Below, one piece after another: positions 16,638 through 25,054 of a DNA stretch of 64,000 bases (the stretch's first letter is position 1; every line of letters begins with the position of its first letter). This DNA is from CAWBRT01 sp963832365 (lineage in GTDB: Bacteria; Acidobacteriota; Terriglobia; Terriglobales; Acidobacteriaceae). The stretch spans positions 184,079-248,078 of the forward strand of contig CAWHUL010000030.1 of assembly GCA_963832365.1 (NCBI GenBank), read 5' to 3'. The notes under the pieces were generated by a model. The model was not told where the DNA came from, did no database searches, and saw only the letters and a list, made by a program, of their open reading frames with translations. A program made the translations under genes and the position numbers.

Positions 16638-17624
16638 ATGCGATCTAGACGCGCGCTTGCCGACAGGGTCATTGCCAAAATCCAGAGATGGACTGCTACT
16701 CTGCCGTGCCCGCGAATCGCGAATCCCGGTTTAAGCGCGCAGTGGCGCGTATTTGCCCTGCGATATTCGCAACTCGCCCTACCCGGTGACCATCCAAGCC
16801 TTGTGGCGAACGACCAGCAAAGACCGCTTCCGGTCAGCTCATCGCAGCAGCCGCCGTTTCCTGAAGAGCAGCAGCGACTCTTTCGCGAAGTGCTGGAGCT
16901 GTTCAACCGTCATTGCATTCCCTACGCGGTCTCCGGCGCCTTTGCTTTGCAGAAACATACGGGCATATGGCGCGACACCAAGGATCTCGATCTGTTTCTT
17001 CCCGCCGGCGATGTGCCCGCAGCCTTGCGTTGCCTGCATTCCGATGGCTTCGAGACGGAGGTCTGTGATCCAGTCTGGCTCGCGAAAGCGCACCGCGGCG
17101 AGTACTTCGTAGACCTGATCACGGGGATGAGCAACGCCGTGATCACGGTCGATGATTCATGGATTTCGCATGCCGGATTCTCTGAAGTGTTTGGCGTGCC
17201 GACTCGGGTTCTGGCGGCGGAGGAATTGATTGCGTCGAAGTTGTTTGTAACCCGCCGTGAACGTTTCGATGGAGCCGACATCGTTCACGTCATCCATGGC
17301 ACTCGCGGAAATCTCAACTGGAGCCGGGTTCTGGCTCTTGCCGGCAAGCACTGGGGAGTCGTGTTCTGGGTAGTCGTGCTTTTCCAATATGTGTATCCCG
17401 CTCAGGCCGGTTACATTCCACGAGCAGTCTGGGATGATTTGCTGGCGCGTTTCCGCGCGGAAGTGGAAAACCCCGACCCGAATGCGCAATTTCGCGGCAG
17501 CCTTATCGATGAGAATATGTTCGCCATTGACGCCGGCGAATGGGGTTTCGAAAATCTGGTGGAAGAGTACCGTCTTATGCGCGACCAGAGAATTCCGCTC
17601 GCTCGGGACGACAGCGCCGCCTGA
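16638..17624 (+). CDS. Nucleotidyltransferase-fold protein
   Basis: This protein of up to 328 residues contains a pol-beta-like nucleotidyltransferase core: IPYAVSGAFALQKHTG, then RDTKDLDLFL, where the DxD pair would bind metal (about residues 95-120). VLAAEELIASKLFV and the C-terminal helices resemble DUF2204/AbiEii-type proteins. Target is unknown and no toxin-antitoxin partner is visible. The N-terminal 55 residues look atypical; GTG at 16803 may be the true start. It is divergent from the LigD-polymerase gene with only 10 bases between the predicted starts, which also argues for a later start. Confidence 0.7.
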   Translation: MRSRRALADRVIAKIQRWTATLPCPRIANPGLSAQWRVFALRYSQLALPGDHPSLVANDQQRPLPVSSSQQPPFPEEQQRLFREVLELFNRHCIPYAVSGAFALQKHTGIWRDTKDLDLFLPAGDVPAALRCLHSDGFETEVCDPVWLAKAHRGEYFVDLITGMSNAVITVDDSWISHAGFSEVFGVPTRVLAAEELIASKLFVTRRERFDGADIVHVIHGTRGNLNWSRVLALAGKHWGVVFWVVVLFQYVYPAQAGYIPRAVWDDLLARFRAEVENPDPNAQFRGSLIDENMFAIDAGEWGFENLVEEYRLMRDQRIPLARDDSAA

Positions 17625-17681
17625 CCACTCGTAAAGCCAGTCAGGAATTTGTGACTCTGTAATGATAAGAGGAACGCCCGG

Positions 17682-18389
17682 ATGAGAATCGCCGCCACCG
17701 CGGACTTGCATTTCACCCCCCAGATGTATGACAAGATTCGCGATCAGATGAACCGCGTGCGCGACGATGCGGACGTGCTTGTGCTCGCCGGCGACCTGAC
17801 GAATTATGGCCGGCCTTCGGAGATGGAGTCTCTGCTGAACGCGCTGGTGCGGCTGCGCATTCCGATTGTCGCGGTGCTGGGCAATCACGATTACGAAAGC
17901 GGCAAGCAGGAAGAGCTGATCAACATGATGACGGCTGAAGGCGTCAAGGTTCTGGATGGCACCGCGTACGAGCGCGACGGGGTTGGTTTTGCCGGAACGA
18001 AAGGGTTCCTGGGCGGATTTGGGCGTGGGGTCTTGACCGCCTTCGGCGAGCCCGAGGTGAAGGCCTTTGTCCAGAGTTCCATCGACGAGGCGCTCAAACT
18101 GGAGCGCGCACTGGCACTGCTGCGCACGGAAAGGCGAGTTATCGTCGTTCATTATTCGCCGATAGCCGGTACCGTAAAGGGCGAGCCGATGGAGATATAT
18201 CCCTATCTCGGCAACTCGCGTTTTGCGGAGGTGGTGGACCGGCACGGCGCATCCCTTGTAGTACACGGCCATGCCCACCATGGGTCGGCCGATGGCAAAA
18301 CCACGTCCGGCATTCCGGTCTACAACGTCGCACTGTCTATTTTGCAGCACCTGGACCCGCCTATGCCTTATCGCATATTCGACGTCTGA
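17682..18389 (+). CDS. Metallophosphoesterase
   Basis: This 235-residue protein shows all calcineurin-like metal motifs in order: ADLH (residues 6-9), AGDLTNYG, GNHDYE, a His in VVHYSP and GHAHHG near the C-terminus. These bind a dinuclear metal centre that hydrolyses phosphoesters. The substrate cannot be inferred. It follows the nucleotidyltransferase-fold gene by 57 bases on the same strand and could share its transcript. Confidence 0.88.
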   Translation: MRIAATADLHFTPQMYDKIRDQMNRVRDDADVLVLAGDLTNYGRPSEMESLLNALVRLRIPIVAVLGNHDYESGKQEELINMMTAEGVKVLDGTAYERDGVGFAGTKGFLGGFGRGVLTAFGEPEVKAFVQSSIDEALKLERALALLRTERRVIVVHYSPIAGTVKGEPMEIYPYLGNSRFAEVVDRHGASLVVHGHAHHGSADGKTTSGIPVYNVALSILQHLDPPMPYRIFDV

Positions 18390-18548
18390 CAGACAGACTG
18401 TGGAAACTCCTCGGGATGACACCGGCTAAGTTTTTCCGCGGTCATTTGACACCAGCTACTTCGCATCTGTAACTTCGAAAAGTTCGGGCGAATCGCGTGG
18501 GGACGCCCGAGTATTCCCCATGCCGATGAATCGCCGGACGGAGGTAGG

Positions 18549-20069
18549 ATGAAGCGCATAAAGACTGGCTTCCCCTTGTTGCTGCTCGTGCTCTGCTGGA
18601 TTCCGGCGTTCGCCCAGGATCTGGCTTCATTCGAGAAGCGGGTAACGGTAAACAAGCTTCCCAACGGCCTTACGGTCGTTCTTTGCAGGCGGCCTGAGGC
18701 TCCCGTTTTTTCATTTGCCACGTGGGTGGATTCCGGTTCGTCGCAAGACCCGCTTCACATGACCGGGCTGGCCCACATGATGGAGCACATGGCGTTCAAA
18801 GGCACAGACAAGATTGGGACGGCTGATTATCCAGCCGAGAAGGCGGCTTTGGCCGAGGTCGAAGCTACCTATGCCGCCTATCGCGTCGAACGGATCAAGC
18901 CCGGCGCGGATCCCAAGAAGGTTGTTGAACTCGAAAAAGCATGGAAAGACGCAATAGCCCGAGCTGACAAGTATGTTGTCAAGGGCGCTTTCGATGAGAT
19001 TGTGCAGCGCGAGGGCGGGGTCGGGCTGAACGCGTTCACCACCTACGATGAAACGGTCTATTTCTACTCCATGCCGGTCAACCGCCTTGAGCTGTGGGCT
19101 TATCTTGAGTCCGAACGATTCACTCATCCCGTGATGCGCGAGTTTTACAAGGAGCGCGATGTGGTGATGGAAGAGCGCCGCATGCGGACGGATTCGGACC
19201 CGACCCAGCGAATGATCGAGCAATTTCTGGGGATCGCTTTCGATGCGAATCCCTACCATCGCCCAACCATCGGGTACATGAGCGACCTGCAGTATTTCTC
19301 GGCGACAGACGCAATGAACTTCTTCAAGTCGTACTATGTCCCGAGCAATCTTGTGGTGGCCGTCGTGGGCGACCTCGACCCGACGACAGCGATGCCGGCT
19401 ATTGCGAAATACTTCGGACGCATTCCCTCCGGCAGTAAGCCCGAGGAGTTCGTCAGTACGCAGCCTCCGCAGGAATCGGAGCGCTCGATCCTGGTGAAAG
19501 ACCCCTCGCAGCCGATTTACATCGAGGGATATCACCGACCCAGCTACCGCGATCCCGATGACGCAGTCTACGACGCCATTAGCGATCTGCTTTCCACCGG
19601 GCGCACGTCGCGTCTGTACCGCTCGATGGTGCGCGACCAGAAGATTGCAGCCGCGGCCGGCGGGTTCTCGCCCTTTCCCGGCAACAAGTATCCGCACCTG
19701 TTTGCTTTCTATGGCGTGCCACTGCCTGGACATACGTCCGAGGAAATGGAAAAGGCGATTCACGGCGAGATCGAACGCCTCAAGACGCAGGATGTCTCCG
19801 ACGACGAGTTAAAGATGGTCAAGACGCGGTCCAAGGCTACTTTGATTCGCGGGCTGGCCAGCAATACCGGCCTGGCGCAGCAACTGGCAGTCGCGCAGAC
19901 CCGTTACGGTGACTGGCGCGAAATTTTCCGCGAGGTGGATCGTATAGACAAGGTGACGAAGCAGGACATTCGCCGGGTTGCAAACAAGACCTTCGTAGAG
20001 GCGAACCGCACCGTCGGCTCCATTGAAACGATCAAGCCCGCAGAGGGTGGCAAGGAGAAGGAACAATGA
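18549..20069 (+). CDS. M16-family zinc peptidase, catalytic subunit, exported
   Basis: This 506-residue protein has a Sec signal peptide (LLLLVLCWIPAFAQ, cleavage near residue 22) and the inverted zinc motif HMMEH at residues 76-80, with conserved acidic residues about 75 further on. A second M16 domain follows (FFKSYYVPSNLVVAVVGDLD). It is a pitrilysin/insulinase-like (M16B) peptidase, probably periplasmic. Its stop overlaps the start of the next M16 gene by four bases. The two products probably form a heterodimer, as in known M16 pairs. Confidence 0.9.
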   Translation: MKRIKTGFPLLLLVLCWIPAFAQDLASFEKRVTVNKLPNGLTVVLCRRPEAPVFSFATWVDSGSSQDPLHMTGLAHMMEHMAFKGTDKIGTADYPAEKAALAEVEATYAAYRVERIKPGADPKKVVELEKAWKDAIARADKYVVKGAFDEIVQREGGVGLNAFTTYDETVYFYSMPVNRLELWAYLESERFTHPVMREFYKERDVVMEERRMRTDSDPTQRMIEQFLGIAFDANPYHRPTIGYMSDLQYFSATDAMNFFKSYYVPSNLVVAVVGDLDPTTAMPAIAKYFGRIPSGSKPEEFVSTQPPQESERSILVKDPSQPIYIEGYHRPSYRDPDDAVYDAISDLLSTGRTSRLYRSMVRDQKIAAAAGGFSPFPGNKYPHLFAFYGVPLPGHTSEEMEKAIHGEIERLKTQDVSDDELKMVKTRSKATLIRGLASNTGLAQQLAVAQTRYGDWREIFREVDRIDKVTKQDIRRVANKTFVEANRTVGSIETIKPAEGGKEKEQ

Positions 20070-21553
20070 ACAGCATCAGGAGCATGCTTTCTTCGCTGAC
20101 ATTGCTGTTCTTTATGTCCATCGTGGTTTCTCCGGCAATTGCTCAACAGCCCGCCGCAACACCAGGCGCCGCCGATGGAGTACCTTCCAGTTGGCGGCAG
20201 ATTCCTATTCCGCCTTTGCCACCGTGGACCGCCGCGCAGCCCAAGCGAATCGAATTGGCCAACGGGATGATCCTCTTCTTGCAGGAAGATCACGAGCTTC
20301 CGTTGATCAGCGGCCAGGCGACGGTTCGCGGAGGTTCGCGATCGGAGCCGGTGAACAAGGTCGGGATGCTCGACATCTATGGCGACGTGTGGCGAACCGG
20401 CGGAACCGGCAAGATGACCGGCGACCAGATGGACGACTATCTGGAAGCGCGCGCCGCCAAGATTGAAACCGATAACAGCAAGGAAAGCACCACGGTCACG
20501 TTCGATTGTCTCAAGGGAGATTTCGACGATGTCTTTCGCCTGTTCCTCGACCTCTTGCGAGACCCCGCATTCCGCGAGGACAAGATCGAACTCGCCGCGA
20601 ATGAATTGAACACCACTATTGCGCGCCGCAATGACAGCAGCCAGGGGATCGCCGACCGCGAAGCCGCGAAGCTTGTCTATGGCAAAGACAGCCCCTATGC
20701 CCGCAGTCCGGAGTTTGCCACCGTGGCGGCGGTGACGCGCGACGATCTGGTCGCCTGGTTCAAACAGCACGTTGCTCCGAACAACATTATTTTCGGCATT
20801 GTTGGCGACTTTGATTCCATCGAGATGGAGAAACGCCTGCGCGCAGCCTTCGAAGGGTGGAATCGCGGGCCGCAGGTCGGCAAGGCGAATATCCCGATCA
20901 CCCCCGCCAAGCCCGGCCTGTACGCCGTGGATAAATCGGACGTGAACCAGAGCCAAATCCGCTTCGTCACCCTCGGAATCGAGCGCAGCAATCCTGACTA
21001 TTTTGCCGTGCAGGTGATGAATCATGTATTAAGCGGCGGATTCTCGTCGCGGCTCATGGCTGACCTGCGTACGAAGCGTGGCTTGGCGTATTCGGTCGGC
21101 GGCGGTCTTGGCGCCGGGTGGGATCATCGGGGAATGTTCTGGCTGACAATTGCAACCAAGAGCGTCTCGACGGTCGACGCCATTCAAGGGATGCGCGAAA
21201 ATCTGACGAAGTTCAAGGCCGACCCTCCCACGCAGGATGAACTGAAATTCTCTAAGGACGCAATCCTGAATTCATTCATCTTCCGCCTGGATACGCCGAA
21301 AAAAGTTCTGCACGAGCGCATGACGTACGAGTTCTACGGGTACCCGCTCGATTTTCTGGAAAAGTTCCGGGCAAGCATCGAAAAGGTCACCGCCGCCGAT
21401 GTGAACCGAGTGGTCCAGAAATACGTTCATCCCGATCAATTTGCAGTGCTGGTGGTGGGCAATACGAGCCAATTCGGAAAGCCGCTTGCGGGGCTGGGAC
21501 CGGTAACAAAAATCGATATCTCGATTCCGGTGCCCGTCGCTGCGGCCCGGTGA
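20066..21553 (+). CDS. M16-family protein without zinc motif (non-catalytic partner), exported
   Basis: This 495-residue protein has a signal peptide (LTLLFFMSIVVSPAIAQ) and two M16 domains. At the place where the HxxEH motif should be it reads GMLDIYGDVW, so zinc ligands are missing. The second domain keeps features such as the RGLAYSVGGG substrate-binding loop. Known M16 heterodimers pair one zinc-bearing and one such degenerate subunit. The ATGA overlap with the upstream gene supports 1:1 production. Confidence 0.88.
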   Translation: MNSIRSMLSSLTLLFFMSIVVSPAIAQQPAATPGAADGVPSSWRQIPIPPLPPWTAAQPKRIELANGMILFLQEDHELPLISGQATVRGGSRSEPVNKVGMLDIYGDVWRTGGTGKMTGDQMDDYLEARAAKIETDNSKESTTVTFDCLKGDFDDVFRLFLDLLRDPAFREDKIELAANELNTTIARRNDSSQGIADREAAKLVYGKDSPYARSPEFATVAAVTRDDLVAWFKQHVAPNNIIFGIVGDFDSIEMEKRLRAAFEGWNRGPQVGKANIPITPAKPGLYAVDKSDVNQSQIRFVTLGIERSNPDYFAVQVMNHVLSGGFSSRLMADLRTKRGLAYSVGGGLGAGWDHRGMFWLTIATKSVSTVDAIQGMRENLTKFKADPPTQDELKFSKDAILNSFIFRLDTPKKVLHERMTYEFYGYPLDFLEKFRASIEKVTAADVNRVVQKYVHPDQFAVLVVGNTSQFGKPLAGLGPVTKIDISIPVPVAAAR

Positions 21554-22004
21554 TTGGCGACGGGTGTGTGAGAAATCGTCCACCTACGCAGGCCGAAGGA
21601 ACTACCCCAGGTTAGCGCCGCAACAACGCGGCGCGGAACCTGGGGCACCCAGTCACCCGTTGTCTTCTGATGAACTTGCAGGCGCGGTTTTTCAGGGGTG
21701 CGTGGCTTGATGTTTTTCGGCGCGCTACCGGTACCAGGGGAATTGAGCTGTGGCTGCGGAGATCGCTGTGCCCGCAATTCTTCCCACATGGATACAATCC
21801 GCGCGCGCATCTCAGCCGTGAGCCGGTTGTAGGCCGCTTCGGGTGGTTCGGCTGGATCGGGATAGATTGGATCTCCGATAGCGATATACAGCGGCGCGAA
21901 GCGTTCAAAACCGCGGCCGCGCGGCCACGACTGGAAAAAGCCGTCCTGGGCGACGGGCACAATCGGCACATTGAGGTGGCGCGCGAGAATGGCGGCACCT
22001 TTTT
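21436..22004 (-). pseudogene. Displaced C-terminal part of the acyltransferase domain
   Basis: In the frame one base off from the main gene, the acyltransferase domain continues as FKKGAAILARHLNVPIVPVA, then the GFERFAPLYIAIGDPIYPDP segment that PlsC-type proteins need, to about 21750. A 1-base slip in the run of six Ts at 22000-22005 (A6 on the coding strand) would join it to the upstream gene. Its frame stays open through the repeat and ends at 21436 antisense to the M16 gene. The natural stop may therefore also be lost. Confidence 0.6.
21599..21651 (-). repeat. GGGTGCCCCA-family hairpin repeat, minus orientation
   Basis: This is the first minus-oriented copy: AACTACCCCAGGTTAGCGCC ... GGCGCGGAACCTGGGGCACC. 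It lies between the converging M16 and acyltransferase genes. Confidence 0.85.
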
Positions 22005-24529
22005 TGAAAGCTCTTGGGAAAGCCGTCGATGCTGCGCTCGCCTTCGGGATAGAGAACCAGGATTTTGCCATGCCGCAAGCCGTAGGCACCGGCACGCATG
22101 GCGGGCACAAGGTTGGAGTCCGGATCGACCGGAATGAGGCGCAGGAAGCGCGCGACCGACCGCGCCGGCCCGGAACCGAATTTCTCGCTGTCCCCGACAT
22201 AGAAGAAATCGCGAAAGATGTGCCAACGCATCGCCGCCGTGAGCACGGGCGCATCAAGATAACTCTGATGATTGGCGCAGAGGATAAAAGGCCCGCTGGC
22301 CGGCAGCTTTTCCAGGCCGGTGATCGTGAGGTGAAACACATCCTTGGCGAACAGGTTAAAGATTCTGCCGAACAGGTACCAGAGGCGGCCGGCGATGGGC
22401 CGCTCCCTGGTGATCGCCAGCACCTCGGGATCGGTCGCTTCAGTGGCGAGCAGCGTATCCCATCCGATTTCCTGCGTTGCGCCCTTGCCCATGTTGCCGC
22501 GGACAAGATCGATCAACTCGCGAACGGTGTAAACCTCGGATGCGGCGGAATCGTCGACATCGGCGGAGAGATGATGCTCAAGTTGGACGAGCAGTTCGAC
22601 CCGCTCCATGGAATCGAGGCCGAGATCCAGTTCGAGATTGTCGCGTGGATGCACCTTCACGACGGGGGTCTTCGCCGCCGCCCGAACGAGGGCGATAGCC
22701 TGTTGGACCTCGGGCTGAGACATCCAATCGCTTTCTTCGTCCGTCAGCTCACGGGCAACCTGACCCTCGGAATTGCGCGCGCCGCTAGCCTGCATCCGGC
22801 GAACCCGTGATTCGATCTCGAAGCGACGCAGCTTGCGCGTGGTGGTGCGTGGCAGGTCTTCCTGCCAGATGTCATAGCTCAGAATGCGTTTGGTGGCCGG
22901 CAGGTGCGACGAGATATTTTCCACGTCGTAGCGGATGACCTCGCGCATGTTCACGACCTTCTTCTGCCGCAGCACGTCGAGATTCGGCACAATGACCGCG
23001 TGCAGGCGCTCGGAAACCGGATCGCCCGGCGCGCCCTCCAGTCCCATGACGCAGGCTTCTTTAATCCACGGACTCTTCAGGTAGTAGCTCTCGATTTCGT
23101 CGGGATAGATGTTCTTGCCTGAACTAAGGACGATGATTTCCTTTTGGCGACCGGTAATGAAAAAATTGCCGCCCGCGTCGGTGTAGCCGAGATCGCCAGT
23201 ATGCAGCCAGCCGTTGCGAATGACCTCTGCGGTGGCGTCGGGGCGGTTGTAATAGCCCTTCATGACGATTGGGCCGTGAATCGCAATCTCGCCGACCATG
23301 TGACTGGAGCCGTCTTCCGCGGGTTTGGCGTCGACGATCTTGGCTTCGTTACCGGGCAGCGGCTTGCCGACCGAACCGATCACGTTCGAGTTTGTCGGCG
23401 TGGCCAGTGCTCCGCCCGTAGTCTCGGTGAGTCCGTAGGCTTGCAGGATGTTGAAGCCGAGAGCGTGGAAATCACGCCCAATCGCCACGTCGAATCGGGA
23501 GCCGCCCGTAACCAAATAGCGCATCTTGGGGCCGAGCAGGGTGTGGACCTTCTTGAAGAAGATTCTGCCCGGGTTCAGCCCTATCGCGCGGCCCGCGCGC
23601 GAAAGCGCCAGCATGATCCGGAAAGCGTTCCAGACGATTGTGCCCCGCTTGCGCGCTTCCTGAAATACGCGTTCGTGGATGAGGTAGAAGAACTGGGGCA
23701 CGCAGCAGAATAGCGTTATGTTGCGCTCGCTAAGGGCACGGAGAAGTTCGGTGGTGTTCAACGACTCCAGGAAAACCACGCGGGCACCGCAGGCCAGCGG
23801 CAGCATGAGGTTTGCCATCTGCGCCAGCGCGTGGAAGAGCGGGAGCACGCCAAGAATCGCGTCCGTGTAGTCGAAGCGTATGTAGCGAAAGGCCGATTCC
23901 ATCTCGCCGCGCAGGTTGGCGTGCGTGAGCATTACTCCCTTGGGATCGCTGGTGGTTCCGGAGGTGTAGAGAATGCAGGCAACATCTTCGGGCTTGGAGG
24001 AAGACGGTGTGAATCCGTCGGCTCCCGCCAGGTACATCTCTCCCAGCCCGGGCAGTTCGGGTTGCAGCGGAACATGGGGCTCGTCGATCAGCGCCACTTT
24101 CAATTGATGTCCGATACTGGCGTGTTGCGCGATTGGGAGGTGCTTGGCGTCGGCAAAGATCAGGCTGGCGCCGCAATCGCGAAGCAATTTTTCGACCTGC
24201 TCGCCGTTGAAGGCCGTGTCCAGAGGTACAGCCGTGTGTCCGGCGGCGACAATGCCCAGATAAACCGCGACCCAGTCGGGACTATTGTTGGCGAGAACCG
24301 CACAGCGGGCGCCTGGCTGGAGCCCGGAGCGCTGCAACCACGCGCCAACCGACTCGGCACGTTGCCGAAGCTGGCGGTAGGTGTAGCGGTCCCGCGAACC
24401 CTCGGAACAGCAGGCCGCGCCGGGAGGGCTCAACGGTTTCTGGCTGGCGACAACAGGCTGGCGCTGAATTTCCACGGCGACAGCATCCGGCCACAACTCC
24501 ACTGATTGCAAAAATCGGCTATAGAACAT
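21905..24529 (-). CDS. AMP-ligase / acyl-carrier / 1-acylglycerol-phosphate acyltransferase fusion (frameshifted)
   Basis: As read, this gives 874 residues with three domains. The first is an acyl-AMP ligase (YTSGTTSDPKG at 188-198; later GYTDAGGNFFITGRQKE split by a loop). The second is a phosphopantetheine carrier (LDLGLDSMERVEL near 638; Ser is the attachment site). The third is a PlsC-type acyltransferase (NHQSYLDAP near 755, HX4D; PEGERS near 828). The design resembles Aas-like acyl-ACP synthetase/phospholipid acyltransferases that activate and re-esterify fatty acids. After SIDGFPKSFQK the frame turns to nonsense because of a 1-base excess in an A6 run (22000-22005). Removing one A restores the family sequence. 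This may be a sequencing error or a real mutation. Confidence 0.8.
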   Translation of the reverse strand: MFYSRFLQSVELWPDAVAVEIQRQPVVASQKPLSPPGAACCSEGSRDRYTYRQLRQRAESVGAWLQRSGLQPGARCAVLANNSPDWVAVYLGIVAAGHTAVPLDTAFNGEQVEKLLRDCGASLIFADAKHLPIAQHASIGHQLKVALIDEPHVPLQPELPGLGEMYLAGADGFTPSSSKPEDVACILYTSGTTSDPKGVMLTHANLRGEMESAFRYIRFDYTDAILGVLPLFHALAQMANLMLPLACGARVVFLESLNTTELLRALSERNITLFCCVPQFFYLIHERVFQEARKRGTIVWNAFRIMLALSRAGRAIGLNPGRIFFKKVHTLLGPKMRYLVTGGSRFDVAIGRDFHALGFNILQAYGLTETTGGALATPTNSNVIGSVGKPLPGNEAKIVDAKPAEDGSSHMVGEIAIHGPIVMKGYYNRPDATAEVIRNGWLHTGDLGYTDAGGNFFITGRQKEIIVLSSGKNIYPDEIESYYLKSPWIKEACVMGLEGAPGDPVSERLHAVIVPNLDVLRQKKVVNMREVIRYDVENISSHLPATKRILSYDIWQEDLPRTTTRKLRRFEIESRVRRMQASGARNSEGQVARELTDEESDWMSQPEVQQAIALVRAAAKTPVVKVHPRDNLELDLGLDSMERVELLVQLEHHLSADVDDSAASEVYTVRELIDLVRGNMGKGATQEIGWDTLLATEATDPEVLAITRERPIAGRLWYLFGRIFNLFAKDVFHLTITGLEKLPASGPFILCANHQSYLDAPVLTAAMRWHIFRDFFYVGDSEKFGSGPARSVARFLRLIPVDPDSNLVPAMRAGAYGLRHGKILVLYPEGERSIDGFPKSFQKRCRHSRAPPQCADCARRPGRLFPVVAARPRF

Positions 24530-25054
24530 AACTGGACAGTTGCCTTATTTGGATGCCCGGAGTTAGCAATGCCGGGGGCTGCCACTGCTGTAAACGCAGC
24601 GGCATTAGCTGGGGCCCATGTGCCTGGCCGCTTTTCGGGATCTAACTTTCGCGAAACCGGTCTACTCGCGATGATACAGGAGCCAGCGGCGAATTCGCAT
24701 TGGTTTTCCCAAGCAAAAAGTGCAGGGTGGAACCGCGCTGCGGTCCCGCGAATCCGGTCCAGGAGTTCGCAGGATTGATGCAAGGGAACAAGAGCGCCTG
24801 GACAGCGATGGCAGCCAGAGCGGTTGAGAGGAAACAGCGGCCCACGACCTCAGGATGACCCGCAGTCGATATACTCTAAGTGTCACCACCGGGCTTTGGA
24901 AGCCCGGCTTCGTCACGGGGGAATCCGGTCTAAAATAGGGTAGACACGTTTACGTCGGGCCGTTGCCCGGTTCGGAACGCGACTTCCGGGATGATATGTA
25001 AGAACCCGGTACTCAAGCCTGGTAAGTTGCGGCTTGTCATAAAGGAACACTGGT
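24530..25054. other. Long leader between the acyltransferase gene and secA
   Basis: No gene is visible. On the plus strand it holds several hairpins (TGCCACTGC ... GCAGCGGCA near 24579-24603; CCGGGCTT-TGG-AAGCCCGG near 24887-24906) and a perfect T-box-like core at 24724-24737. AAAGGA at 25041-25046 is the secA ribosome binding site. Confidence 0.5.
24724..24747 (+). promoter_or_regulatory. T-box-like antiterminator core (candidate)
   Basis: AGGGTGGAACCGCG (24724-24737) matches the 14-base T-box consensus at every fixed position. A TCCC (24744-24747) follows that can pair with the GGG, as in T-box antiterminators. A recognisable Stem I and specifier loop were not found by eye, and the next plus gene, secA, is not a usual T-box target. 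It may be chance. Confidence 0.3.
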
